From: an uncultured Bacteroidales bacterium
GTDB taxonomy: Bacteria; Bacteroidota; Bacteroidia; Bacteroidales; Paludibacteraceae
Length of the DNA: 10,701 nt
Assembly: GCA_946405045.1 (NCBI GenBank)
Contig: CAMJFV010000048.1
Location: 1 to 10,701, forward strand
Direction: 5' to 3'
Part shown: positions 1-6,308 of the stretch, piece by piece
Position numbering within the stretch: position 1 is the first letter of the stretch
Layout: every line of letters begins with the position of its first letter
Position numbers and translations under genes: made by a program
The notes under the pieces: model-generated
Database searches by the model: none
Told to the model about the DNA's origin: nothing
Seen by the model: only the letters and a program-made list of their open reading frames with translations

Positions 1-180
1 GACTAACTCTTTTGTATGATTATTACATTTAATAAACCATTCAATTAAAGTATATGATACGCCGTCATAAACATAATTCATTTTATCTCTTCCCAGAGGA
101 TATTCTAAAAGTACTTGATTTGCCAAATCAATAGCCTTAACTAGATTATCACGTGCTTCTATGTATTTTTTACTTGCCAT
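1..180 (-). CDS. Unknown protein, N-terminal part only (cut by left edge)
   Basis: An open minus-strand frame starts with ATG at 178-180 and runs to the window edge without a stop, giving 60 residues. It begins MASKKYIEARDNLVK and contains LLEYPLGRD and YTLIEWFIK. No signal peptide or membrane segment is visible, and the start looks helical and charged, as in a cytoplasmic protein. I do not recognise the family. GC is about 29% (52 of 180 bases), well below the gltX region, which suggests an accessory or recently acquired gene. A TAAATTTG box 25 bases before the start is a plausible -7 promoter element and supports this start. The C-terminus and full length are unknown. Confidence 0.6.
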   Translation of the reverse strand, partial: MASKKYIEARDNLVKAIDLANQVLLEYPLGRDKMNYVYDGVSYTLIEWFIKCNNHTKELV

Positions 181-204
181 AATTAAAATAGAGTTTAGGT
201 GTTT

Positions 205-212
205 CAAATTTA
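205..212 (-). promoter_or_regulatory. Candidate -7 box (TAAATTTG) for the left-edge gene
   Basis: Read on the minus strand the bases are TAAATTTG, an exact match to the Bacteroidota -7 consensus TAnnTTTG. It ends 25 bases before the ATG at 178-180, similar to the spacing of the other boxes in this window. No convincing -33 TTG partner was found. In AT-rich DNA this match can occur by chance. Confidence 0.35.
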
Positions 213-228
213 TTTTAACGTAAGTTAG

Positions 229-315
229 ATGAATTGTAATCTGCGGATCATTCTCCACTTTCTGATTGGATTCTCACCTCTTTTTCTCATAAAAAGGCGT
301 AGCATTTCTCTGTAA
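229..315 (+). other. Micro-ORF of 28 codons, probably not a gene
   Basis: A plus-strand ATG at 229 opens a 28-codon frame ending in TAA at 313-315. It includes LRIILHFLIGF and IKRRSISL: a hydrophobic stretch, then a basic tail. A 21-codon basic frame (225-290, MRKRGENPIRKW...) overlaps it on the other strand. Neither has a recognisable ribosome-binding site or homologue known to me. The region also carries direct repeats, so chance openness of a repeat-derived sequence is the simplest reading. It is listed because 181-480 has no convincing gene. Confidence 0.15.
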
Positions 316-330
316 ACTTTATTTCTCTGT
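304..330. repeat. Exact 10-base direct repeat, two copies 17 bases apart
   Basis: ATTTCTCTGT occurs at 304-313 and again at 321-330. On the minus strand this reads ACAGAGAAAT twice, the first preceded by AACC. This resembles the CACAGAGAA-rich dispersed intergenic repeats seen in several Bacteroidota genomes. That link is from memory and unchecked. It lies just beside repeat copy A and may belong to one composite unit. Confidence 0.4.
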
Positions 331-345
331 GGTTTTATTAAATTT

Positions 346-424
346 TATGTGCTCGCCTACGGCTCGCACTAGAGAGGAAGGGTTAGGGCCAATATCTATC
401 AAACATGGGCCCCTATCAATCCTC
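346..424 (-). repeat. Two-hairpin intergenic repeat element, copy A
   Basis: This 79-base element matches 9577-9641 in sequence and orientation. On the minus strand it starts GAGGATTG. Hairpin I has the inner arms TAGGGGCC and GGCCCTA, with outer arms GAGGA and TCCTC. Hairpin II has arms GTGCGAGCC and GGCGAGCAC around a GTA loop, so four G/C-rich outer pairs and three inner pairs flank a GA/GA internal loop. It sits 56 bases past the stop of the ACP-like gene, on the strand that gene is transcribed from. Possible identities are a REP/MITE-type DNA repeat, a 3'-UTR mRNA-stabilising or terminating structure, or a small RNA. Homology to copy B is clear. The function is inference. Confidence 0.75.
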
Positions 425-459
425 ATTTTTTGTTGCAGAATGACACTATAACAAAAAAT
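425..459. repeat. AT-only perfect inverted repeat (possible weak terminator)
   Basis: ATTTTTTGTT at 425-434 is exactly complementary to AACAAAAAAT at 450-459, giving a 10-bp stem with a 15-base loop. It abuts copy A and lies 21 bases past the stop of the ACP-like gene. It has no GC-rich stem and no U-run after the second arm on the minus strand, so it is a poor canonical intrinsic terminator. It could help end the three-gene transcript together with the hairpins of copy A. Confidence 0.3.
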
Positions 460-480
460 TCTAAAGATTCTCAATTTCAA

Positions 481-747
481 TCAGCACTCCTTCAAATAGT
501 CGGCAGCCTCACCGATCGTGCCGTAGAGAAGGATGTCCATAAATTCCACGTCGTTCTTGATTTCGATACGCAGATCCTGTGAAATCGCAGTCATCAGTTC
601 GATGGCACACATCTCGTCGAAATTCAATCCTGTCTCATCAAACGATGTCTCAGCAGTCAACTCATGCTCGTCGATGTATTTTAGGATATCTTCGTCGCCT
701 AAATCCTCCATCGCATATCTGATGGTTTTAATCAATTCGTCTATCAT
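481..747 (-). CDS. Small acidic ACP-like protein lacking the phosphopantetheine serine
   Basis: This 88-residue protein has ATG at 745-747 and ends TGA at 481-483. The frame extends upstream to a TTG at 780, but the ATG gives a normal ACP length. It is very acidic (24 Asp/Glu against 6 Lys/Arg), as acyl carrier proteins are. The stretch SFDETGLNFDEMCAIELMTA (35-54) aligns with the ACP helix II signature (F-x-x-L-G-x-D-S-L-D-x-V-E-L), and IEI (61-63) and IGEAADYL (78-85) fit the rest of the fold. At the attachment site DSL reads D44-E45-M46, so the serine that carries the prosthetic arm is Glu. If the alignment is right it cannot be a normal carrier and may act as a structural or regulatory partner. 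Its start codon is 39 bases past the stop of the DUF3078-like gene, so it is probably the last gene of that operon. An unrelated small helical protein is the main alternative. Confidence 0.75.
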   Translation of the reverse strand: MIDELIKTIRYAMEDLGDEDILKYIDEHELTAETSFDETGLNFDEMCAIELMTAISQDLRIEIKNDVEFMDILLYGTIGEAADYLKEC

Positions 748-786
748 AATAATAAAAAATGGATTTATAATGTCACACAAAAGAGA

Positions 787-2493
787 TTAGAACACATACG
801 TAAAGCCGATAGTCTGCTTGCTCTGACACTGTGCTTTGTCACGATACTTGCCACGAGCATGTCCATCATAACGAAGTTTCAGATTAAAGCCCATCGACAC
901 ATATTTGTTGATATGGAATTTGCCTGTCAAATCCCACTGTAGGAATAGCATATTCTTGAAAGGTCCCTGATAAGGAAGAAACGATTCGAATCCTGTGGAA
1001 ACCTGTAAATCTTTAGAAAACTGCCACTTCAAATTTGAGTCGATGCGGAATCCAGGAGCTGCCTGCATAGTTCGTTCCCCTTCCTCATATCCAAACTCTT
1101 TAGGTTCCAATTTTTTGCCAAACACCCATGTCCATCTTCCACTTATAGGAGAAGCAAACAGTTCAGCCTTGCCCTTTCTCAGGAAATACATTCCTGGTCC
1201 CCAGAACACATCACTTGGCGACAAGAATGAAGTGGCCGGAGTGCTGGCATTATAAGTGTCGTAACCTGTAAACAAACAAGTTTTGATTTTCAAATCCATA
1301 ATGCCATAATACAAACTGTTGTGGTTTTGCATCTTATATAAAAAGCGGCTATTTGCAAGCACTTCATCTTCATTTATACGGAATGATCGCAACGAATCGT
1401 AATCTTGTGAAGTAAACAGGAATCCAAGGATACAAGAGAACTTGTTGTTCCATAAAATACGATTCTTTTCATAGATGGCTTCGTATGCCAACGAACTGGA
1501 GAATGTCATGTTGTTCTTACCTCCACTTGCCCAGTTTGACACCAAAAAACCACAGAAATCAATTCCTATTTTTCCTTTTCTATGCCAAGCCTCATTACCA
1601 TGTCCACGCTTTTTGATATCCAATTTAATCTGATGGTCATTAGTCTCTTCCAATTGGACATAGCGTATATCCATATCCGAGAAATCAACCACCTCAGGTT
1701 CATAATCTTTCAATCCATAATACGACACGATCAAAGGATCCTGTTGTATGGCGGAATACATCAATCGATCATCGATCTCTTTTTTCAGATTGTAGCGACG
1801 GGACTTTTTCTCAAACATCGTTATGCCTGGCAGGTAGACTGACTTGACCGTGTCTGAAGAGAAATAAGGAGTCAGCACAATGCTTTTGATTGTATCCACA
1901 CAGTAAGGCAAAGCATACAGCGTGTCCCACTTGATTTGCTTCTTAGTCAAGGAATCAGCATCTTTACGTGTCTTCTGCACAATCTTCTCCACCCACTGGT
2001 TTGCTTGCTTCAATTCGGCTGTAGACATTCTGTCGCCCACCTTTCTCTTGGCATAATACTCCAGTCTCTCTATCTCACGTTTTAACTCAGCATTCTCAAT
2101 ACGAAGTTGTTCGAGTTCCTTATCTGAATCAAGCGACGATTCCATCGCATCAAGTCCGGAATATTTATTTGAGTTGCGACCATAGGCATTGCCGTAGATG
2201 TATCGCATACTTCGTTTTGAAAGAGAATCGTAAGCGATTTCATTGCCCAGCGAATCCTTCTCCAAAACATACTGCTTCAACAAATTGTACTTGAACTCGT
2301 CGTATGATGCTGGTTTGGAATCGTTCATCTGCTGGTCAAGATACTCAATCACAATAAACGGATTGTAATCATACTGAGTCGTATCCTGAGCAAAGAGACG
2401 CAACGTCGACAGCAGCATCCACATTGTGCATGCCACCTTCACAATAACTCCAATTTTTCTTTGTCTATTCACAATACTACTTAAACCAAACAC
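787..2493 (-). CDS. DUF3078-like outer-membrane beta-barrel protein with coiled coil
   Basis: Up to 568 residues. The frame opens with GTG at 2493. GTG at 2472 (MNRQRKIGVIVK...) gives a more typical signal peptide, and GTG 2442 and ATG 2424 are further options, so the 5' end is uncertain. A hydrophobic segment ends at LRLFAQ (about 31-36), consistent with Sec export. A soluble region follows, with a short coiled coil at about 122-150 (ELEQLRIENAELKREIERLE). From about 303 the protein is rich in alternating aromatic/polar strands and carries NWASGGKNN (319-327), W-N-N, and FLSP before a G-P-G. It ends in FTYVF, an aromatic C-terminus like those recognised by the BAM complex. This pattern matches DUF3078, a Bacteroidota family of unknown function. 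The coiled-coil N-terminal region would be periplasmic. Its likely operon partner is the upstream TPR gene, 66 bases away. Family call good by eye; function unknown. Confidence 0.85.
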   Translation of the reverse strand: MFGLSSIVNRQRKIGVIVKVACTMWMLLSTLRLFAQDTTQYDYNPFIVIEYLDQQMNDSKPASYDEFKYNLLKQYVLEKDSLGNEIAYDSLSKRSMRYIYGNAYGRNSNKYSGLDAMESSLDSDKELEQLRIENAELKREIERLEYYAKRKVGDRMSTAELKQANQWVEKIVQKTRKDADSLTKKQIKWDTLYALPYCVDTIKSIVLTPYFSSDTVKSVYLPGITMFEKKSRRYNLKKEIDDRLMYSAIQQDPLIVSYYGLKDYEPEVVDFSDMDIRYVQLEETNDHQIKLDIKKRGHGNEAWHRKGKIGIDFCGFLVSNWASGGKNNMTFSSSLAYEAIYEKNRILWNNKFSCILGFLFTSQDYDSLRSFRINEDEVLANSRFLYKMQNHNSLYYGIMDLKIKTCLFTGYDTYNASTPATSFLSPSDVFWGPGMYFLRKGKAELFASPISGRWTWVFGKKLEPKEFGYEEGERTMQAAPGFRIDSNLKWQFSKDLQVSTGFESFLPYQGPFKNMLFLQWDLTGKFHINKYVSMGFNLKLRYDGHARGKYRDKAQCQSKQTIGFTYVF

Positions 2494-2559
2494 CTATAGG
2501 CCAGCCAGTTGATTCATCTTATTTTTCCCTACACCACAGTCAACCAACCGCTATATAAT

Positions 2560-4542
2560 TTATTTTTTATTCTCGGAATATCTCTTTATCACATTGTAAG
2601 CCGAATAAATTCCTTTCTCTCCAGCTTTGCTTAAATCAGATATGCCCTCATCATTTCGGTTAGTATAGATGAGAGTCAAACCACGATTGAAATATGCCTC
2701 CGCCAAGTCTGGAGACAAAGTTAATGCTTTTGTATATTTTACAATAGCTTCTGGGTAATCTTTTAACATAACTCTCACATTTGCCTCATTATAATAGCAA
2801 TATGCGAATTCAGGAGCCAAGCGTTCACACTGTTCGTAATTGTCAAGAGCCAACTTAAGGATTGCACTCTTCATCATCGCGTTTTCATCACCATCGCCCA
2901 AAGCCTTATACTTCATAACCATCATTTCAGCGATGAAGAAGTAGACAAACGGTTCATTCTTGTCTATCTGGATATACGCTGTCAAATCATCGTAGGCAGC
3001 AGCATAATCCTGCACACTCGCATAATCAAGAGCACGCGCGAGCAGTTTATTCTTGTCAGTCCAACTTCCATTGTTTTCCACTCGTTTGATACTTTCAAAA
3101 TGTTGCTGCACCTGACTTTCCGACAATTTTTCCGTATTCGTCACAAGATATAGTTGACGTGGAAGTTTGTAAGTCTGCTCGATATGCTTCACAAAAAGGC
3201 TGTATGCCACACCGCCGACCTCTTTTTTATCAGCATAGTAAGACGGTACATAGTTAGGCTGCAAAGTGATTTCCGCATTCACATTCTGCACTTTGCCTCG
3301 ATAGTTTGTCTTGTATGTCACTCTTTTTTCCTCGTCCTCCGGATCAGCGGCGATTAGGCGGTTGTATTTCTTGATGCTCTTATCCTTTTTCTTTCGAGTC
3401 TTCAGGCTATCCTGTTTCTCTTCCTTCTGTTTATGTTCAAGCACATAAGCGGTATTGTAGTCGAGTCGGGCTCCCTTTTCATCAAGCCGACGTCTTTTAG
3501 CCTCAGCTCTCGCATAATAGCCCTGTGCGAAATCAGGATACTCATTGATAATATTTGTGAAATCCTCGATCGCTCCTTTATAGTTGCCGATATGGCTACG
3601 TATGATTCCACGGTTGTAGATTGCCATATCATTGTCTGGCTCCACAAGTATGACGTGGGCGAAATCCTCCTCCGCACCATTCCAGTTGCCCACCTCCATA
3701 CGCAACAGTCCACGGTTGAATCTAGCCACCACATTGTCTTCATCAAGAGCCACCACAGCATCATAGTCGGTCATCGCACCCTGCAGATCATTCAACTCAT
3801 AACGGGCGATACCACGGTTGACAAAGAGATCCGCACGTTTGCCAGCAAGACGCAGAGCCTCATCATAATCAGCCACAGCATCCTTATAATCAGTCTTCAG
3901 ATATCTGATCATGCCTCTGAATGCATAAGCATCCGCGTCATATTTATCCAAAGCCAACGACTTCTCCACATCTTCCAATGCGGACACCGTGTCTCCAGCC
4001 AGAATATTAGCTTTCGCGCGATAGATATAAATCGGGCACTTGCGAGTAGTGTTGCCAATAGCCTCTGAAAAACTCTTTTTCGCATCATCATATTTCTTCA
4101 TATGCACATAAGCAATTCCCTTGCAAGTCATAAGGGCGGAATTATACTCGTCCAACTCCAATCCCTTGACAAAGTCAGCCAGAGCATCCTCGTATTTTCC
4201 GATATTCAGGCGAGCCACACCACGACAATGATATGCGCTCACAATGAACGGGTTCCTTTCCAAAGCCAAAGAACAATCAGCGTCGGCTCCGACATAATCC
4301 TCAAGATTTATTTTTGCGACAGCACGGCAGAAATATGGTTCAGCAAGATATGGTTTTGCTCCGATCACAACATTGAAATATTGCATAGCCAAAACATAAT
4401 CCTCAAAATAGAGAGCATTCTTTCCGATTGACATCACACGGTCTGTGTTGATCTGCGAACGCACTTGTTGCAAAGGCAGCAAAACCGAAATCAGAATCAA
4501 CGCGATTGGGACATATTTTGCATAAAAGCGATACAAATACAT
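2560..4542 (-). CDS. Exported multi-TPR protein
   Basis: 660 residues from ATG 4540-4542. A longer frame starting with TTG at 4569 is rejected because that codon lies inside the apparent -7 promoter box. Residues 1-30 form a signal peptide (Tyr/Arg/Lys n-region, ALILISVLLPL core, cleavage near VRSQ). About 35-370 is an array of roughly ten tetratricopeptide repeats with the usual A-x-x-D-Y/F spacing, e.g. YEDALADF, YKDAVADYDEAL, YKGAIEDF. A Lys-rich linker (about 370-395) leads to a non-TPR segment (about 405-485). More TPRs then follow to about 645, e.g. YPEAIVKYTKALTLSPDLAEAY. TPRs are protein-binding scaffolds and the signal peptide places this one in the periplasm. As the first gene ahead of an outer-membrane protein, it may be an envelope assembly or adaptor factor (inference). 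Partners are unknown. Confidence 0.93.
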   Translation of the reverse strand: MYLYRFYAKYVPIALILISVLLPLQQVRSQINTDRVMSIGKNALYFEDYVLAMQYFNVVIGAKPYLAEPYFCRAVAKINLEDYVGADADCSLALERNPFIVSAYHCRGVARLNIGKYEDALADFVKGLELDEYNSALMTCKGIAYVHMKKYDDAKKSFSEAIGNTTRKCPIYIYRAKANILAGDTVSALEDVEKSLALDKYDADAYAFRGMIRYLKTDYKDAVADYDEALRLAGKRADLFVNRGIARYELNDLQGAMTDYDAVVALDEDNVVARFNRGLLRMEVGNWNGAEEDFAHVILVEPDNDMAIYNRGIIRSHIGNYKGAIEDFTNIINEYPDFAQGYYARAEAKRRRLDEKGARLDYNTAYVLEHKQKEEKQDSLKTRKKKDKSIKKYNRLIAADPEDEEKRVTYKTNYRGKVQNVNAEITLQPNYVPSYYADKKEVGGVAYSLFVKHIEQTYKLPRQLYLVTNTEKLSESQVQQHFESIKRVENNGSWTDKNKLLARALDYASVQDYAAAYDDLTAYIQIDKNEPFVYFFIAEMMVMKYKALGDGDENAMMKSAILKLALDNYEQCERLAPEFAYCYYNEANVRVMLKDYPEAIVKYTKALTLSPDLAEAYFNRGLTLIYTNRNDEGISDLSKAGEKGIYSAYNVIKRYSENKK

Positions 4543-4566
4543 AAAAAAAGAAGATTTTTTACAATG

Positions 4567-4574
4567 CAAATCTA
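4567..4574 (-). promoter_or_regulatory. -7 promoter box (TAGATTTG) for the TPR operon
   Basis: The minus-strand sequence TAGATTTG matches TAnnTTTG exactly and ends 24 bases before the ATG at 4540-4542. That predicts a leader of about 18 bases. No good -33 TTG was found. The box overlaps the upstream TTG codon, which argues that translation begins at 4542. It lies back-to-back with the gltX box. Confidence 0.6.
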
Positions 4575-4604
4575 CAAAAAAATTACGAAACGGGAAAAAA
4601 GCAA

Positions 4605-4612
4605 TATATTTG
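4605..4612 (+). promoter_or_regulatory. -7 promoter box (TATATTTG) for gltX
   Basis: TATATTTG is an exact match to the Bacteroidota -7 consensus TAnnTTTG. It ends 30 bases before the gltX ATG at 4643, predicting an AT-rich leader of about 24 bases. The expected -33 TTG is not evident. The divergent box for the TPR operon is 30 bases away, so the two transcription units share one compact control region. Confidence 0.65.
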
Positions 4613-4642
4613 CAGAAAATTCAAACTGTAATTTAAATTTAA

Positions 4643-6160
4643 ATGTCAGATAGAAGAGTAAGAGTGCGTTTCGCACCTAGTCCAACTGGCGCACTTCACA
4701 TTGGAGGTGTGCGCACATGTCTATACAATTATTTGTTTGCCAAGAAGCATGGCGGTGATCTGTTGCTAAGAATCGAAGATACCGACAGCACACGTTTTGT
4801 GCCAGGAGCGGAAGAGTATATCATAGAATCGTTCAAGTGGCTTGGAATCAAGTTCGACGAAGGTGTTGGCATCGGCGGCGACCACGCTCCTTACCGTCAG
4901 AGCGAGCGCAGAGACATCTATCGCAAATATGTAGATATTCTTTTGAAGAGTGGCAACGCCTACATCGCATTCGACACTCCAGAAGAGCTTGAGAAACTTC
5001 GTGCTGAGATTCCTAATTTCCAGTATGATGCGAAGACTCGTTCAATGGGTAAGAACTCTCTTACTATGAGCGAAGACGAAGTCAAAGCTAAAATTGCAGC
5101 AGGAGAAAAATATGTAGTCCGTGCAAAGGTAGAGCCAAACGAGGATATCGTGATCGACGATATGGTTCGTGGCAAAGTCACAATCAACTCAAATGTATTG
5201 GACGACAAAGTGCTTTACAAATCAGCAGACGATCTTCCAACATACCACTTGGCCAACATCGTGGACGACCACTTGATGGAGGTGACTCACGTGATCCGAG
5301 GAGAAGAGTGGTTGCCATCAGCTCCACTTCACGTGTTGCTTTACCGCTATTTCGGATGGCAGGACACAATGCCAAGATTCGCACACTTGCCTTTGCTTCT
5401 TAAGCCAGTCGGAAATGGCAAGTTGAGCAAAAGAGACGGAGACAAACTCGGATTCCCAGTATTCCCGCTTCGTTGGGTGGATCCAAAGACAAATGAAGTG
5501 TCGAGCGGATACCGTGAGAGCGGCTACTTGCCAGAGGCAGTTGTCAACTTCCTCGCTTTGCTTGGATGGAACCCAGGTCTAGACAGAGATTTGTTCACAG
5601 TAGAGGAACTTACAGAGCTTTTCGACCTTGGCCACGTAAGCAAGTCGGGAGCAAGATTCGACTACGAGAAAGCAAAATGGTTCAACCACGAATATATAAT
5701 CAAGAAGAGCGACGCGGAAGTTGCCGCAATGTACAAGCCACTTCTTAAAGAGAAAGGTTATGAGATTGCCGACGCTACACTTGAGCGCATCGTCGGAATG
5801 GTGAAGACAAGAATCTCATTCGTGGCAGACCTATGGGAAGAGACAAACTTCTTCTTCGAAGCTCCTACTGAATACGACGAGAAGTCAATCAAGAAACGTT
5901 GGAAGGAAGAGAGTCCAGCATTGATGGCTGAACTTGGAAAAATCCTAGAAGGCATCAGCGACTTCACGTCGGCAAATATGGAGAAGATCGTGATGGATTG
6001 GATTGAGAAGAACGGACACAACACAGGAACGGTGATGAATTCATTCCGAATCACAATCATCGGTGCTGCTCGTGGACCACACATGTTCGACATCATTGAG
6101 ATTTTAGGAAAAGAGGAGACATTACGTCGTCTGAACGCAGCATTGGCTGTAATCAAATAA
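4643..6160 (+). CDS. gltX: Glutamyl-tRNA synthetase
   Basis: 505 residues, close to the usual length for bacterial GluRS. It charges tRNA(Glu) with glutamate in the cytosol using ATP. The class I Rossmann signature is at the N-terminus, FAPSPTGALHIGG (10-22), where HIGG is the HIGH motif. The KMSKS loop appears as K260-L-S-K-R264. Between them lie the family landmarks LLRIEDTDSTR and VIRGEEWLPSAPLH. The C-terminal third is the helical anticodon-binding domain. The ATG start follows an AT-rich leader with a clear -7 box, as expected for a separately transcribed housekeeping gene. Whether the enzyme also charges tRNA(Gln) (non-discriminating) cannot be read by eye. No gat genes are in view. Confidence 0.98.
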   Translation: MSDRRVRVRFAPSPTGALHIGGVRTCLYNYLFAKKHGGDLLLRIEDTDSTRFVPGAEEYIIESFKWLGIKFDEGVGIGGDHAPYRQSERRDIYRKYVDILLKSGNAYIAFDTPEELEKLRAEIPNFQYDAKTRSMGKNSLTMSEDEVKAKIAAGEKYVVRAKVEPNEDIVIDDMVRGKVTINSNVLDDKVLYKSADDLPTYHLANIVDDHLMEVTHVIRGEEWLPSAPLHVLLYRYFGWQDTMPRFAHLPLLLKPVGNGKLSKRDGDKLGFPVFPLRWVDPKTNEVSSGYRESGYLPEAVVNFLALLGWNPGLDRDLFTVEELTELFDLGHVSKSGARFDYEKAKWFNHEYIIKKSDAEVAAMYKPLLKEKGYEIADATLERIVGMVKTRISFVADLWEETNFFFEAPTEYDEKSIKKRWKEESPALMAELGKILEGISDFTSANMEKIVMDWIEKNGHNTGTVMNSFRITIIGAARGPHMFDIIEILGKEETLRRLNAALAVIK

Positions 6161-6170
6161 AGAATCAAAC

Positions 6171-6199
6171 GTGTGTTGTCCGGGTTTCGGGCAACACAC
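6171..6199 (+). terminator. Strong hairpin downstream of gltX
   Basis: Arms GTGTGTTGTCCG (6171-6182) and CGGGCAACACAC (6188-6199) pair over 12 bp, including one U-G wobble, around the loop GGTTT. The hairpin starts 11 bases after the gltX stop. The stem is strong, but the bases that follow (ATTCCATATAATAGGG) lack a U-tract, so it may instead be a 3'-end stabiliser or a partial terminator that allows some read-through to waaA. Confidence 0.55.
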
Positions 6200-6308
6200 A
6201 TTCCATATAATAGGGTTTCTATTTATTAAATTTAAGAAAACCCCAAAATTACAATCTGGGATTTCAGATATCCCTTAATAAGGCTAATTTGCCATAAAAT
6301 AGAAAAAG
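6200..6308 (+). other. AT-rich waaA leader with two further inverted repeats
   Basis: After the gltX hairpin this leader holds GGGTTT (6213-6218) pairing with AAACCC (6238-6243), and GGGAT (6258-6262) pairing with ATCCC (6270-6274). Near the gene, TAATTTG (6285-6291) resembles a -7 box with one spacer base missing. It could contain a weak waaA promoter or simply join gltX and waaA on one transcript. No known riboswitch was recognised. Confidence 0.25.

Noticed and set aside
304..330. Possible CRISPR or tandem repeat array
   Set aside because: Only two 10-base copies with a 7-base gap, with no further units and no spacers.
181..480. Possible tRNA, riboswitch or attachment site in the gene-poor stretch
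   Set aside because: No cloverleaf, TTCGA-type arm, integrase or direct att-like duplication was seen. Only the repeat element and inverted repeats are supported.
748..780. TTG-initiated extension of the ACP-like gene
   Set aside because: It would add 11 residues not expected for an ACP and start inside the tight intergenic gap. ATG at 747 gives the family length.
3433..4068. Long plus-strand open frame (211 codons) antisense to the TPR gene
   Set aside because: It lies wholly inside a well-supported TPR gene, its product has no recognisable motif, and it has no promoter or leader. Periodic TPR codons explain the lack of stops.
5758..6201. Minus-strand open frame antisense to the gltX 3' end
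   Set aside because: A shadow of the strongly supported GluRS anticodon-binding region. It starts inside the post-gltX hairpin and has no coherent motif.
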